Of a stretch of 64,000 bases of DNA, positions 35,001-46,016 are shown in pieces; within the stretch, counting starts at the first letter, position 1; every line of letters begins with the position of its first letter. The DNA lies in the NCBI GenBank assembly GCA_036346355.1, contig CM070578.1, forward strand, positions 11,980,501 to 12,044,500. Direction: 5' to 3'. The stretch comes from Rhipidocladum racemiflorum (Eukaryota > Streptophyta > Magnoliopsida > Poales > Poaceae). Both the position numbers and the translations under genes were made by a program. The notes beneath the pieces are model-generated. The model saw only the letters and a list, made by a program, of their open reading frames with translations, did not search any database and was not told the origin of the DNA.

Positions 35001-35990
35001 TTCGTAACGCTTGTGAGCAAAGCCTTCCGATTGGGTTACTCTTGGCCGACGGCCTTGACGGACGCGGTCAATCGTAACGACCGCCGAGCATGCCGGTTCC
35101 ATGCTCGCAAAACTCCGCCAACCGGCATATGCCCTACAAACCATACCGCTTCGTGGCCATTCTCGACAGGGGCTCGGCGTCCTTGGACCCTTTCCCGAGG
35201 TCGGAAAGGCTGCAAGTATTTGCTCGTGGCCATCGACACTTTCACTAAGTGGATAGAGGCCGAGCCTGCTCGACCATCTCGGCCAGCGCCAAGAGGTTCC
35301 TCCGCGACAACGTGGTAACCCGGTTCGGGTACCCAACCGTCTTATCACAGACAATGGGACCCGATTCACCGATGAACTGTTCCAAAGTTATGTGAGGAGG
35401 TCGGGACCAAGGTCTGCTTTCGCTCGTGGCACATCCACAGAGTAACGGAGCAATGAGCGAGCAAATGGGCGGCTAGTCCAGGCATAAAAGAGAGTCTTTA
35501 AGACCCTCAACCAAAGACAAGCGATGGGTGGAGGAGCTTCCGCCGTTCTTTGGTCTATCCGCACCACGACAAGTCGAGCCACAAAGTAGACGCCTTTCCA
35601 ACTTCGTCTACGGTGCGGAGGCCATTCTCGCTGCCAAATCGTCTTTGGGTTCCCCAAGGTGCAATCGATCGATTCCATCGATCAAGAGGTTGAGCGCCTC
35701 GTCGACCTGGACCTCGTCCGGCGACACGCGACGAGGCGTTGCTCGGCCTGCAATTTACCTACAAGCTCTTCGTAGGCATGCAGCCAAGGCGATCAGGCCT
35801 AGGGCCCTACAAGTCGGCGACATGGTCTTACGAAGAGTTCAAGACTGTCGAAGGCCAACAAAGTGACCCCAAGGTGGGAAGGACCCTACACGGTCATGTC
35901 TACTGGCCAGCGCGCCGGGCTGTTCGCCTCGCGATGCCGGATGGTCGAGAGCTCACCAAAGACTGGAACATCGATCAAGCTGCGTAAATT
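32100..35990 (+). pseudogene. Gypsy pol region, heavily frameshifted
   Basis: Recognisable blocks in order on the plus strand: protease-like sequence (about 32330-32560), reverse transcriptase (33100-33700; 'LDAYSGYH' and 'EVYVGDIVVKSK' are seen at 33290-33520, with G in place of the first catalytic D of the Y-x-D-D box), RNase H (about 33950-34500) and integrase (about 34700-35980; 'FTKWIEAEP' near 35250). Each block is short and in a shifted frame. The catalytic substitution and the shifts may be real decay or consensus error. No corrected sequence is offered. Confidence 0.8.
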
Positions 35991-36718
35991 CTACGTTTAG
36001 ACGAGTACTCCTATCTCGCGCCCCTTGCGTTCTTTCCAATAAATCATTTTCCCTCTTTCTCGAATTTCGTCCTCGCTTTGTCGAGCGAGCATCGTCGTCT
36101 ACCAAAGACTAAGACGAACTTATCCAACAAGTATGTGCGCGCCATCTCCCTTGGCCCCGGCCGATGCTCGCCTAATCGTCCACTTTCCACAGTAGCTCTT
36201 CGCTGTATGCATGGTCGGGCGCGAACATCCACTCTAAGCGGTCGGTGACCACTCGGGTATGGTGGCTCTACGTATTGTTGGTTTAAAGCCTGCTCCGCCT
36301 GTGCTCACAGTTCACTCAAACGCAACCGATCTATTCGAGTAATTCAAAAAATCGTTACGACCAAAGCGACCCTTAAAAACTCCCATGAACAAACTCGTGC
36401 TCGCATAGCGGTGAGGACACGACCTTTGTCCATGGTAGGGGCTACGTATGATAGGAACGTTAGTCCCTCCTTACCAAGGCTCCTTTGCTCGTGTCTATGA
36501 TATTTGATCTACGCAGAACTTGTTTTCTTTGCTCGTATCTACGCTCCATGCAGAACTTGCTTTCTTTTAGCGAGCAGGATCATACGGGCTTATCTTTGGC
36601 GAGTTCAAGCAAAAAAAAAAAAGCAGGCAAGGACCAAACTCCTGCGAATATGCTCATTTAATCCAAAACGTTGTTTTTCTTTCTGAGGTTTTACACAAGA
36701 TAAAAATAAAAGAAAGAG

Positions 36719-39700
36719 CTAAGTCCTACGACCAGGCCTGGAGGCGGCGAGCTCGTCCTTAAGGGAGTCGACCTCCGCCTCTAGGTCCAGGACCTTCAGC
36801 TGCCGCGACCTTCGGCCAGCGCTTTCCCGAGGCGCTGCGCCTCCTTGAGCTGAGCTTCCTCGCGCTCCCGAGCTCGGCGAAGGTCCTGCCAAGCTTCACC
36901 GGCTCTTCGTCAAGCTCGGCGCATACGCTCTGAAGTGCTCTTCGGCCGTCTCGCTCTGGAAGAGCTGGTCCCGGAGCCGGCGATGAGGCTCCTCGCCGAT
37001 TCCGGCTTCAGTCGGCCTCGCGCACCTCGGAGACCCGACGCTCAAGATCGGCGATCTTGGCGTCTTGCTCGCATGGTACGACCGATTTCTTCTGCCGAGA
37101 CCGAGGTGGCATCGATATCCTCCATAGCCTTCGCGGCAAACTTGAGCGAAGAGAAAGGAGAAGGGAAAGAGCCGAGCGGACTCCCGGAAGATCGTTCGCG
37201 GCAGAAAAAGAAGAAACATGGAAACTTACCGGAAGAGCCGGTGACCGGCTTGTCCTGGCCGTGGCGGTCGGTCGCGCCGGCCGAAAGAAGGGATTGACCA
37301 AGTCATCCGGCCGGCGCGTCAAGGTCTTGCTCCTCTGAGCACCCGGTGCTCCCAGAGAGCAACGGCGTCACCACCTTCGATCAACCGGTCGCCCGGCGAT
37401 CCTCGTCCCACAAGCGGCTCGTGGTCGCCTTTCCCCATGGTCGGCCATCACGCCGGGGTCGAACGCCAACCACGAGCGCCGCCACTCCATGCTCATGGGA
37501 GGCGATTGGTCGTTAGCAACCACCTCCGCCTCCTGTTCCTCTTCACCGGAGGCGACCGATGCTCTCCGACCAAAGGCATTGGATCGAGGCGATCACCTCG
37601 CTTCTTGTCCCTCCATAGTCGGAGGCGGCCGATGCTCCGCATGGCCGAGGCGATTGATCAATCACGATCACCTCCGCCTTGCACCTCCGTGGCGGGGCGC
37701 TGGTGCCCCGGACCAAAGGGGTTAGGCCAGGGACGACCTCCTCCTCCTCCTCTCCTTGGCTCATGGCCAAGAGTGTTGGTCGGGAAGCGACCAAGCTCCT
37801 TCCCTGGCTCGGCGCTTGAGCCTCGCCGCGATCATCTCTTCGCAGGGGCCAAGGCCAAGGCGTCTTGGTCCTCGATCCCCTGCGGCTCCTGCTCCTCCAT
37901 GGCCGGGATAGGCTCCACGGCCGCCGAAGAGCACGGTCCCGCCGAAGGAAGCTTCGGGCTCCACCGAGTCCGGTTAGCACCGGCTCCTCCCGTCTCGGCC
38001 ATCACCGGCCGACGACGCGGTCGAGCTTCGGCGTCCATCGCGGAGTTGATAATCTCCTCGACCATCGGCGGAAGTCCAAAACGACATCCGAGCTATCACG
38101 CCCACGCCAAACAGGGTGGGGTTAGCTCAAGAAAGTCGCAAGACAAGAGCGGAATAAGAGAATGAAGAACGTACCTTCGCCCGTGGCGGCGCCATCCTCC
38201 TCGGCCTCCTCGCCGGGCCCACGGGCGACACTGCCGCGGCGGCCTCGTAGGCCTCGGCCACGACCACGCAGCGCTCTCTGCGGCGTCATTGGCGGCGTGC
38301 CATCGCCCGGTCGACATCGTCCATGTCGACCTCTTCCAAGCGTCGAGGCGGTTTGAGAGGTCGACCTCCTGCTCCTTCTAACCGAGCATAGGCGGCCTCC
38401 TCCTCTTCTTCCTCCTCCTGGGGCATCAACCACCCGAGTGAGTCCTGGAGGGCCCTGATCTGCCTCTCCACCGCTCCTTGGTGGGAGAGACCTGGCATCC
38501 TCCTCGGCCTTCCTCGCTTTGCTCGGCGAGCTGTTCGATCGGCTCATCGGCTCGGCTTCTTCCGTTTGAAGTCATCGAACCAAATGCGGAGTTAAACACC
38601 TCCTGGCGGTCGGCGTACTCAAGGTGCGAGGTAGGGGTCCTGGTCGGCTTCGGCGCCTCGGCCAGCTTGGCGGGAGGCGAGGCGGATGCTCGGCGACCTC
38701 GACCGCCGCCTCTTCACGGAACCCCTGGCGTGTCGGCTTCTTGGCGGCGGCGGCCTTCGACACCGCAAGCTCAAGGGCGACCTTCTCACCTTAGCAATCG
38801 GGAGGAATGAGCTCGGAAAACATGCCCTCGAGCGGAAGTGGGAAAATGTACTTACCGCGTCGCCGCGGTCAAAAATATTCTTGGGGACCTGGCGATTGGG
38901 CGTCGGCTCCTTCTCCTTCTGGCGCCGAACATCTCGGCGACCCTATCGCTAACCCATCCGTCCTCTGAGTCTGCGTCACAACCGAAGACTAAGACAAAAG
39001 GCATATACGGATGCATAACGCAGCTTCACTGTAAAGCGGCGATGCTCGGGAAAGAGGTCCAGGAACATACTGCGTTGTCCTCGCGGGTGAAGTCGTGCCA
39101 CCCGGTCACCTCGAAGAAGGGATGCTCGCGGCGCCTCGAGGGGACACCGGTTGAAGGTAAAGTCCCGGCGATATCCCGACCAGTGAGCCCCATCTGGGCA
39201 AGCTCACCGATCGTCTGAGCACCCGCTCTTCCTCGGGTTACCGCAGGCGGGCGCGCCTCTCGATGGCGGAGCGTCCTCCCAGTAGACCAATCGGGACCTC
39301 CTCCGCCTTCTTCCGGTAGAATTGAGGTCGGCCCAACCCGACACCGAGTCCTTGAGCAACGAAGGGTACTCGTATGGTCGGTTGGGCGGGCGAAGATAAA
39401 CGCAATGCGGAACCATCCCGGCCGGTGCGGAAGGGAATAGAAGTGAAAGAAGAGGCTAGCCGTGGGCATTACACCCACGTAAGCCTCGCAAAGGTGGGAG
39501 AAGATTGCGAGGAAAGGATGGAGTTGGGGTGGAGATGAGAGATCTCGCACCGCAGAAGGCAAGCACGGAGGCGAGGAAGTCGCTCTCGAGCGACGAAGCC
39601 CGTTGATGGCGTACAACTCGCAGAGAGGCGATCTCCGTCTCCGCGGTCTGGCGCCGCATCATCCCGGGCACTCGACCCGAGCTTGGGTCGACGTACCCCT

Positions 39701-39758
39701 TCGTCCGTGAGCACTGGAGCCTCCTTCGGGTCATCGGCTAACCTTGAAGCAGCGCCAT
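36719..39758 (-). pseudogene. Antisense ORF region of the gypsy element
   Basis: Between integrase and the 3' LTR the coding signal changes to the minus strand. It starts at an ATG near 39758. Frames at 39734-39026 ('FLASVLAF', 'FSHLCEAYVGV') resemble the 'putative gypsy type transposon' domain (Pfam PF04195 type). Downstream are acidic and Ala/Arg-rich stretches and a coiled-coil-like C-terminus ending in TAG at 36721-36719. Several frameshifts break it. Antisense extra ORFs at this position are known for Tat-lineage elements such as Grande; their function is not established. Confidence 0.6.
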
Positions 39759-40170
39759 GGCCGAAGAAGGAAGGAGAGCGAAAAGGGTTCTTGGGCGCTA
39801 GGGCTCTTGGAAGATTTTTCGCCGAAGACGAGCAAAGAGACGCAATGGGACTCCGACCTCTCCGGTAGAAAGGGTTAAAAGGATAGTGAAGAGGCGGGAT
39901 AAAAATCGCCGCCTATCGCGACAACACACTGGCCGGAAAAAGCGCCGCTTCCCGAGAAACTACCGCATCACGAGGAGGCTTCTCGGAGAAGGAACCGCAT
40001 GAAACGACCAACGACGCTTGCCAAGGCAGAGCAAGCACGCGGCGGGTAAAGAAGCTCGTCTCCCGACGTAAAATGGTCGTGAGCCCACGACCAAAGGAAA
40101 TTCAATCCCCTCAAGTCTTCTTAGGCTCAAGGGAAGCCCGAGGGTTCCCCACTTGAACCTCGGGGCTAGC

Positions 40171-40805
40171 CATCGGGGATTGGCTATCTGGCAAAAGACC
40201 ACGGTACCCGTGAAAAGCTAAACCCGCCGACCAAGCGGCACTAAGGGAAGATGCTCGGGAGAACGAAGCGAGCATCCCTCCTTCTCCTCCGAAAGCATAC
40301 AGCGTTTGCGCCTCCGTTCGCGAAGCACCAAACACACCCCACGAGCAAGCATGCTCGTGGAGGCCACGACCTGCTCGGGTGTCTTGGTCGGAGGGCTCAA
40401 ATGAGCCGCGAGGAAGGAAGGAGGCAACCAATCACCGGAGATCAAGGGAAATCATACCCAAATTCAAATAACGCTGAATCAAGGGCGACATCACGGATAT
40501 GGATACATAGCGTGATCCGGAGGCGATTACTTTTTCGCATCTCTAGTCATAGTATTTAAACCCCTCAAGATCTCAGAATGGAGAGGGCACACGAAAGATA
40601 GAACACAATACACTGGAGTAGGGTCATTATCTCGGCGGTGAGAGGCCCGAACCAGGATAAAAAACACCGCGTCCCCCCTTTTTTCCGGCCTCCTTCTCCC
40701 GACCTCGCGTCGCTCGAACGCCCTCTTCGATCCGTGCGACGGGGCTCTGTTGATCCCCCATTCAACAAGTAAGCTCGACGGGAGCCCGTTCTCCAATCGT
40801 CGACA
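40171..40805 (+). repeat. Gypsy 3' LTR, first bases CA instead of TG
   Basis: The partner of 28884-29514. The first two bases read CA where the 5' LTR has TG. The end AATCGTCGACA is identical, and the TSD follows directly. Confidence 0.88.
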
Positions 40806-41456
40806 ATACTCATTTTACATTTGAAAAAAGATATATAGCAAAAATAAAGGGCTTCAATGAATTTTTTCAACCATGTCACATTGGAGTATCTTAGAATTAT
40901 TATTTAAGTATACCGAAAATAACAAAGAAGTATAAAACGCTGGTTTAAGTAGTATATTGAAAGTAAGAGTATGTACTCATAAGAGAGAGAGAGAGTGTGT
41001 GTGTGTATATATCACATTATAGGGAGTATAGGAGTATAAAAGAGTAGCTATATTGAGAGGTGGTATGTACATTTGTTAGATATACTTATTTTTTATGTTC
41101 GTATATGAAAGTATTTGCAAAATACGCTAAAAACTATGTACTTCCATGCACTTTTTATGCGGCTCATATTAGAATATATTATAATTAGTATATGAGTGTA
41201 CCCAAAATGATAAAGGAGTATTTCAAATTCATTTAGGTAGTATTTTAGATGTGAGAGGAACTACTCCTGTGAGTAGAATGTACTCCAACTTCTCATATAC
41301 CACTTAAATAAATAAGTTATACATCTTTATTCTTTCAAGCATATTCTAATAATGATTATAAATACTCCAAAGTGAGTTTCATAAAATTTTTCATCAAAAT
41401 CCACTTTTTATAGTATAATTTATGTGTATACTCCTTTTACATATGAAAAAGGGTAT
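40806..41456. repeat. AT-rich foldback repeats (arms of copies A, C and B)
   Basis: 40806-40985 is the right arm of the repeat split by the gypsy element. 41160-41265 is a third, partial copy ('ataattagtatatgag', 'aaatgataaaggagtat'). 41277-41456 is the left arm of copy B. A GA/GT/TA composite microsatellite lies at 40984-41011. No ORF is present. Confidence 0.6.
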
Positions 41457-42137
41457 TGTCGGGGATTGGATGATTCCCCTAATTACCATAATGCCACGAC
41501 GACCGAGCTCGTCCCTGCCCCGTGCACCTCGGAGGTCGTCCCCGAAGATGACCTAGGAAGGGTCGAGCATCGCTGCTTGACTTGCCCGCTCGGTACGAGC
41601 TCCTTGCCCTTCCGGCGCAAGCTTGTTGCTTGGCTAGTGCCCGAGCATGTTGCTCGGGCAAACCTGCTCGGGTTGGTGTCAAATTAGCTCGGCCCGACCT
41701 CGAGCTCTGGCTGCATGGTCGGGGGTTATGACTAGTCAAGGCGATAATCATGCCACCCCGAAGGGTCGTTGCGCCCAGGACGTGGGTGTGATGGAGAAGT
41801 AGGATTCGGTTGCGACCACGTTGGACACGGTCAGACGTGCACGAAGTGGGTCGTAACCGACGCGATACCCTTGTAAAGTATAAATACCTCCCGGACATTG
41901 GAGGGAGACACATAAGCAAAAGTACACATACACAATACACACCACGCTGGAGTATGGTTATTATCTCCTCTGTGAGAGGCCCGAACCAGGATAAATCCCC
42001 GTGTCGTTCTCTGAGTGCGTTTGGGCCCGGTGAAATCAAGCATCCATCAGAGCAACCCTTCACGCAAAAAGGGGACAAAGTTGATCCCTCAGTCAACTAA
42101 GTAAGCTCAGCGGGGGCCTGCTCCCCAATCGTCGACA
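41457..42137 (+). mobile_element. Solo gypsy LTR, TSD GGTAT
   Basis: 681 bp starting TGTCGGGGATTGG and ending AATCGTCGACA, so the ends match the LTR of the 28884-40805 element, while the interior is largely different and only related in its last third. GGTAT is duplicated at 41452-41456 and 42138-42142. It is the product of recombination between two LTRs of a related element. The plus direction is set by similarity of its ends to the complete element. Confidence 0.9.
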
Positions 42138-42275
42138 GGTATATATCAAAAAAAAAAAATCAACCATATTGTATTGAAATATCTTAGAATTAGTATTTAA
42201 ATATACTAAAAGTGATAAATAGGTATAATATATTCATTTAAGTGGTATTGGAAGGTGACAGTATGTACTAGAAGT
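42138..42275. repeat. Right arm of AT-rich foldback repeat (copy B)
   Basis: The inverted relative of 41277-41456 ('ttaagtggtattggaaggtgacagtatgta' region against 'acttctcatataccacttaaa'). The solo LTR separates the two arms. Confidence 0.65.
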
Positions 42276-42707
42276 ACAGGACAGGCTACACACACAATAC
42301 ACACACACAAACGAAAACACTATTCTGCACTCAAGTGTAGAATAATTATTCTACGTGTCGACTGAATGAGCGTGTCCAAACCATCCAACGTACGCCTATT
42401 CGTTGTGTTGACTACATCTATCAGTTATGTGGCCAACGAACTAATAAACACGGTTCCTCATTTGTACTAAAATATTTTTTCTTTGATTTAGTCATAACTT
42501 TTTGTTGGCAGCTTTCATTCATGCACGGTTTTCACCGGTAGCTTACTGACAACGAGAGAAACAAAATAATATGTCTCGCCAGTAAATGACATATGAATGA
42601 GATTTTACTGCCAAATGAACACTAATTTACTAAATGCATAGGCTCTACAAACTGTTGAACCCTCCTAAAATATCACTGGAGAATGAATTGCCGGCGTAAC
42701 AGTAAAA

Positions 42708-42773
<66 letters not shown>

Positions 42774-43530
42774 TTACTTATATTTGGGAATCAAATTTGA
42801 AAGATTGAATGACGTGTATTCAAAATAGAGAGAGTAAAACTTTGCTAACTTTGATCACTAGCTTATAAGTACTACAAAATACAAAACTACTTATAGAAAT
42901 CATGTCAATACGATGTTATTAAAGTTGTAATGGAGAGTACTTCTATAATATGTTTTCGCAAAGGTATCATTGGAAGACTTGATATGCGTATTAAAGATTG
43001 TGTCATGCCCAAAATATCATGCACATCTGAAGTCTGAACAGAGAGACGGAACCATCTCGATTCAAGTTAAAGTTTTTTTTTTTTACTTTTAAAGCAAAGT
43101 ACTTGCAATGGACAGCAGGTACACAAAAAGCATGGACATCCATACATTTTCTTGGCATACCAATTTCAACTATTTTGTTTAGGAATCCAATTTTAACTAT
43201 TTGATGCAGAGAATATCCCAGAACTACAACGGAGTTATTACAGTGAAACAGCTGAGCTGTTTGATCACGAATGCTACAGCACGTTGCCTAGGTGACATCC
43301 AACGGCTGTGGAGGCAATGCGGCACACACCATGACACCACCGCGTACTTACAGAAATGCTAGCAGGCACGAGCACGACTACGGTCAAGCCCAGCCCAAAA
43401 GCTATACGCGCGTACACAACACACGCGCGCGCGCGCGTTGGTCGACCTCAATGGCAGACACACAGGACAAAAACGAGAAAAACATGACGAATAAGCATCT
43501 TGGCGCGTGAGAGATCATGTTGTTGCACTT
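42276..43530. other. Unassigned; includes (TA)30 microsatellite
   Basis: No gene. A TA run spans 42712-42772, a CA-rich stretch lies at 42288-42312, and a (CG)n run at about 43422-43437 is close to the end of the carboxylesterase gene. The last 300 bp probably hold that gene's 3' UTR. Confidence 0.5.
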
Positions 43531-43532
43531 AA

Positions 43533-44600
43533 TTAGTGGCGGGCGACGAAGCGCTTGATGGCGTCGACGAGCTCCTGGGCCCGCTCGCCGGTTGTGGGGT
43601 CCATCTCGACGGCGTACTTGTTGAGGTAGAAGGAGTGGCTCATGCCGCGGTTGATCAGCACCTCCACCTCCTTGCCGGCGTCGCGCAGCGCGTCGCAGTA
43701 CTCGAGGTTGGTGTCGCGGATGAGGTCGTTCTCGCCCACGGCCACCAGCATCGGCGGCAGCGGCACGGACTCCAGCGGCGGCGCGTGCGGGCCCATCGGG
43801 CACGTGTACGGGTGGTCCTTGGTGGCGCCCTCCGGCAGCCCCATGGCGAGGAATTTGTCCAGCATGTCCAGCGAGAAGAACACCGTGTCCGGCCTCGCCT
43901 CCAGCTCCGACTTGCTCCGGGTGGCGCGCACGAACCCCGGGTGGATCGGGATGCCGCCGGCGACGCGGAGAGGAGCCCAATTGTCCGTGCCGTCCTCGCC
44001 GACGCGCACGGCCACGAGGTGGACGAGGTTGCCTCCCGAGCTGTCCCCGATGAGGAACACCCGGGAAAAGTCCGCGGCCGAGCGGAGCAGCTCTGCCGCC
44101 GGGTCGTCGAGAGCGCCGGCCTCGGACAGAGCGATGGAGCGGAGCCGGCCGAGTGCGGCGACGCCGGTGTCGATCTGCGCGGGCATGCGGCGCTCGGGGG
44201 CTAAGGGGAGCTCGACGGCGACCACCACGGCAGGGAGGGCGCACGCGAGGCGCGCGTAGAAGTGGTGGTACATGAGCCAGGACGGGTGGGAGATGCAGAA
44301 CCCGCCGCCGTGGAGCTGCACAACGACGGGGAGGCGTCGTCCGCCCTCGGCGACCTCGGGGAGGTACACCCGGAGGTTGGGCACCCCGGGGAGGTCGTGG
44401 AGCGTGTGCCCGTCGCGTGGGACGGCGTAGGGCTGCACCGGCTGCATCAGCGGGAGCGCCTCCGGCGGACCGGTCCACGTGCGGTCGACGGTGCCGTCGT
44501 CCAGCACGCGCAGCCACCCGAACACCTCGTCCACCACTCTATGGCTCTGCGTAACGACGGCCGCTTGCTGCTGCGTCTCACTAGTGGCGGCAGTGGCCAT
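43533..44600 (-). CDS. Carboxylesterase, CXE / GID1-like alpha/beta hydrolase
   Basis: Plant class I carboxylesterase of the hormone-sensitive-lipase type, expected to hydrolyse small ester or lactone substrates in the cytosol. The 355-aa product has the oxyanion-hole motif HGGG at 97-100, the nucleophile elbow GDSSGGN at 185-191 (Ser187), Asp292 in 'GENDLIRD' and His322 in 'GMSHSFYL', so the catalytic triad is complete. It is therefore an enzyme rather than a GID1 receptor, which lacks the His. The region 'LDMLDKFLAMGLPEGATKDH' recalls the CXE15 clade, some members of which degrade strigolactones; this placement is tentative. The ATG at 44600 was chosen because the open frame upstream lacks family similarity. 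A single exon is usual for the family. A MITE lies 306 bp upstream. Confidence 0.92.
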   Translation of the reverse strand: MATAATSETQQQAAVVTQSHRVVDEVFGWLRVLDDGTVDRTWTGPPEALPLMQPVQPYAVPRDGHTLHDLPGVPNLRVYLPEVAEGGRRLPVVVQLHGGGFCISHPSWLMYHHFYARLACALPAVVVAVELPLAPERRMPAQIDTGVAALGRLRSIALSEAGALDDPAAELLRSAADFSRVFLIGDSSGGNLVHLVAVRVGEDGTDNWAPLRVAGGIPIHPGFVRATRSKSELEARPDTVFFSLDMLDKFLAMGLPEGATKDHPYTCPMGPHAPPLESVPLPPMLVAVGENDLIRDTNLEYCDALRDAGKEVEVLINRGMSHSFYLNKYAVEMDPTTGERAQELVDAIKRFVARH

Positions 44601-44905
44601 CGTTGGTGCTGTAGCTGCAACCGTGCGTGGCTCACGCGACCGGAGGAGAGCAAGTGTGTTCTTCGTATGTGATGTGATGCGCGCGCGGGTGTGCGTAACG
44701 GGTGCGATCGATGGTTGGACGGAGGAGCGCGGGTGGTGGGGTTTTGTAGGCGGTGGCAGAAGGCAGGGTAGCGTGGTGGTGGTTGCCGCTGATTTAGACT
44801 GAAGTTTCGCAGGGAATAGCAGGGCGGTTTCATGCACATTTCTCGTGAGTCGCGTTCGAAAGTCGTGTGGACCGTTGAATCATACAGGGCTTAGGTATAT
44901 AATTA

Positions 44906-45276
44906 GGCAACATATCATTTGCAATTAAGTTTTTGGTGTAATCATCGTGCAACTGAACTATCAAATATCGTGAAAAATTCTAAAAAAATTTGTAGATGTA
45001 CTCTTGAACATACTCTACATCTGTATAAAATTGCAAGTTCAAATTCATTATATATTGAGAGTTACAAATTCTATCAATTTTGAACCCTTCAAATTTGTCA
45101 AATTGTTCTCTTTTTTATAATTCTCAATATATAATGAATTTGAACTTGCAATTTTATACAGGGGCAGAGTATGTCCAAGAGTACATCTACACATTTTTTC
45201 AGAATTTTTCACGATATTTGGTACTTCAGTTGCACAATGATTGCATCGAAAACTTAATTTCATATGATATGTTGCC
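44906..45276. mobile_element. Foldback MITE with perfect 9-bp TSD
   Basis: 371 bp starting GGCAACATATC and ending in its inverse, with inverted arms of about 175 bp ('gtgcaactgaa', 'aaatatcgtgaaaaattct', 'aaattgcaagttcaaattc'). ATATAATTA is duplicated at 44897-44905 and 45277-45285. A 9-bp TSD suggests a Mutator-type transposase. The terminus matches the MITE at 9265-9646. It sits in the probable promoter of the carboxylesterase. Confidence 0.9.
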
Positions 45277-45285
45277 ATATAATTA

Positions 45286-46008
45286 AGCGTGTGGGGACGC
45301 CACTTTAGCCAGGTCGTGTGACTCGTGTGCGCGCGCAACCGATGCTCTTTGGTCTACGCCTTGGGTCCGAAGACGAAACCATTGAATCTTCTTGAGCTCT
45401 TCAGATCCAATCACGCATGGGGTGGACCAGGAGCAGGGGTAGAGCGGGGGCTGCGGGGCTACACTACTACAAGTATCATATCAGTATACTGTGTGTGTAT
45501 ATATGTATGTATGTATGTATGTATATATCATGTCAGCTAACCTAACCTGCTGCATATGTAGGGGTAAACACGGGCCGGATAATTCCCGTCTGATCTGGAG
45601 TCGAATTCGGAAAGAAATTCAGGTCGGATTCAGAACCAAATGCGAATAATTAAATCTGGATACGTATCAATTATCCCATTGAGAGAGAAGGTGGGTGAAA
45701 AATCTGTTTTGCCCCTCTCTTCCTGCTCCCTTCTCCATCCATGGCTGTCGACAAGAAAGGAAGGCAGGCGTGCCGAATCAGTGCTAAGGAGCCGGTTTGT
45801 TAAATATGTCAATTATTCTGAAATAAGGGGAGCACGGGGCGTTTGGTTTGCAACCCTCAAAAGCCTTTTATCAAAACTTGATCAGTATTTGGATTTTTAC
45901 TAATATTTGGAGTGCCAAAGAAAAATTGGTAAGGCTCACCAGAAATGTTGCAAAACCCGGGCAATTTCGCAGCCGAAGGATTCGGTCGCCAAAAGTTTGG
46001 CGAGACTA
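45286..46008. other. Unassigned; single hAT-type end at 45559
   Basis: A GTAT/GTAC microsatellite lies at about 45496-45526. From 45559 the sequence TAGGGGTAAACACGGG has the form of the hAT ends seen elsewhere in the window, but no matching right end was found. No gene was recognised. Confidence 0.4.
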
Positions 46009-46016
46009 GTGGCCAT

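Larger units (their letters stand above)
28884..40805 (+). mobile_element. Complete Ty3/gypsy LTR retrotransposon, TSD ATACT
   Basis: LTRs at 28884-29514 and 40171-40805 enclose a plus-strand internal region. ATACT is duplicated at 28879-28883 and 40806-40810. A primer-site-like TTGGCGCCGTCAGTGGGGA lies at 30145-30163 (a damaged version at 29517), and a purine-rich CTCGGGG tract precedes the 3' LTR. Coding order is gag, protease, reverse transcriptase, RNase H, integrase, the gypsy order. A long antisense ORF region (36719-39758) follows integrase, as in Tat-lineage elements. The first 620 bp of LTR end plus leader is tandemly duplicated. Coding sequence is frameshifted throughout, and the LTRs differ mostly by small indels. 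Confidence 0.9.

Noticed and set aside
43402..44517. 371-codon frame overlapping the carboxylesterase
   Set aside because: A shifted shadow of the esterase: Arg/Pro/Ala-rich with no motif, whereas the other frame has a complete catalytic triad.
44601..44837. N-terminal extension of the carboxylesterase to 44837
   Set aside because: The extra 79 residues have no family similarity, and the shorter protein has the normal length and a good ATG.
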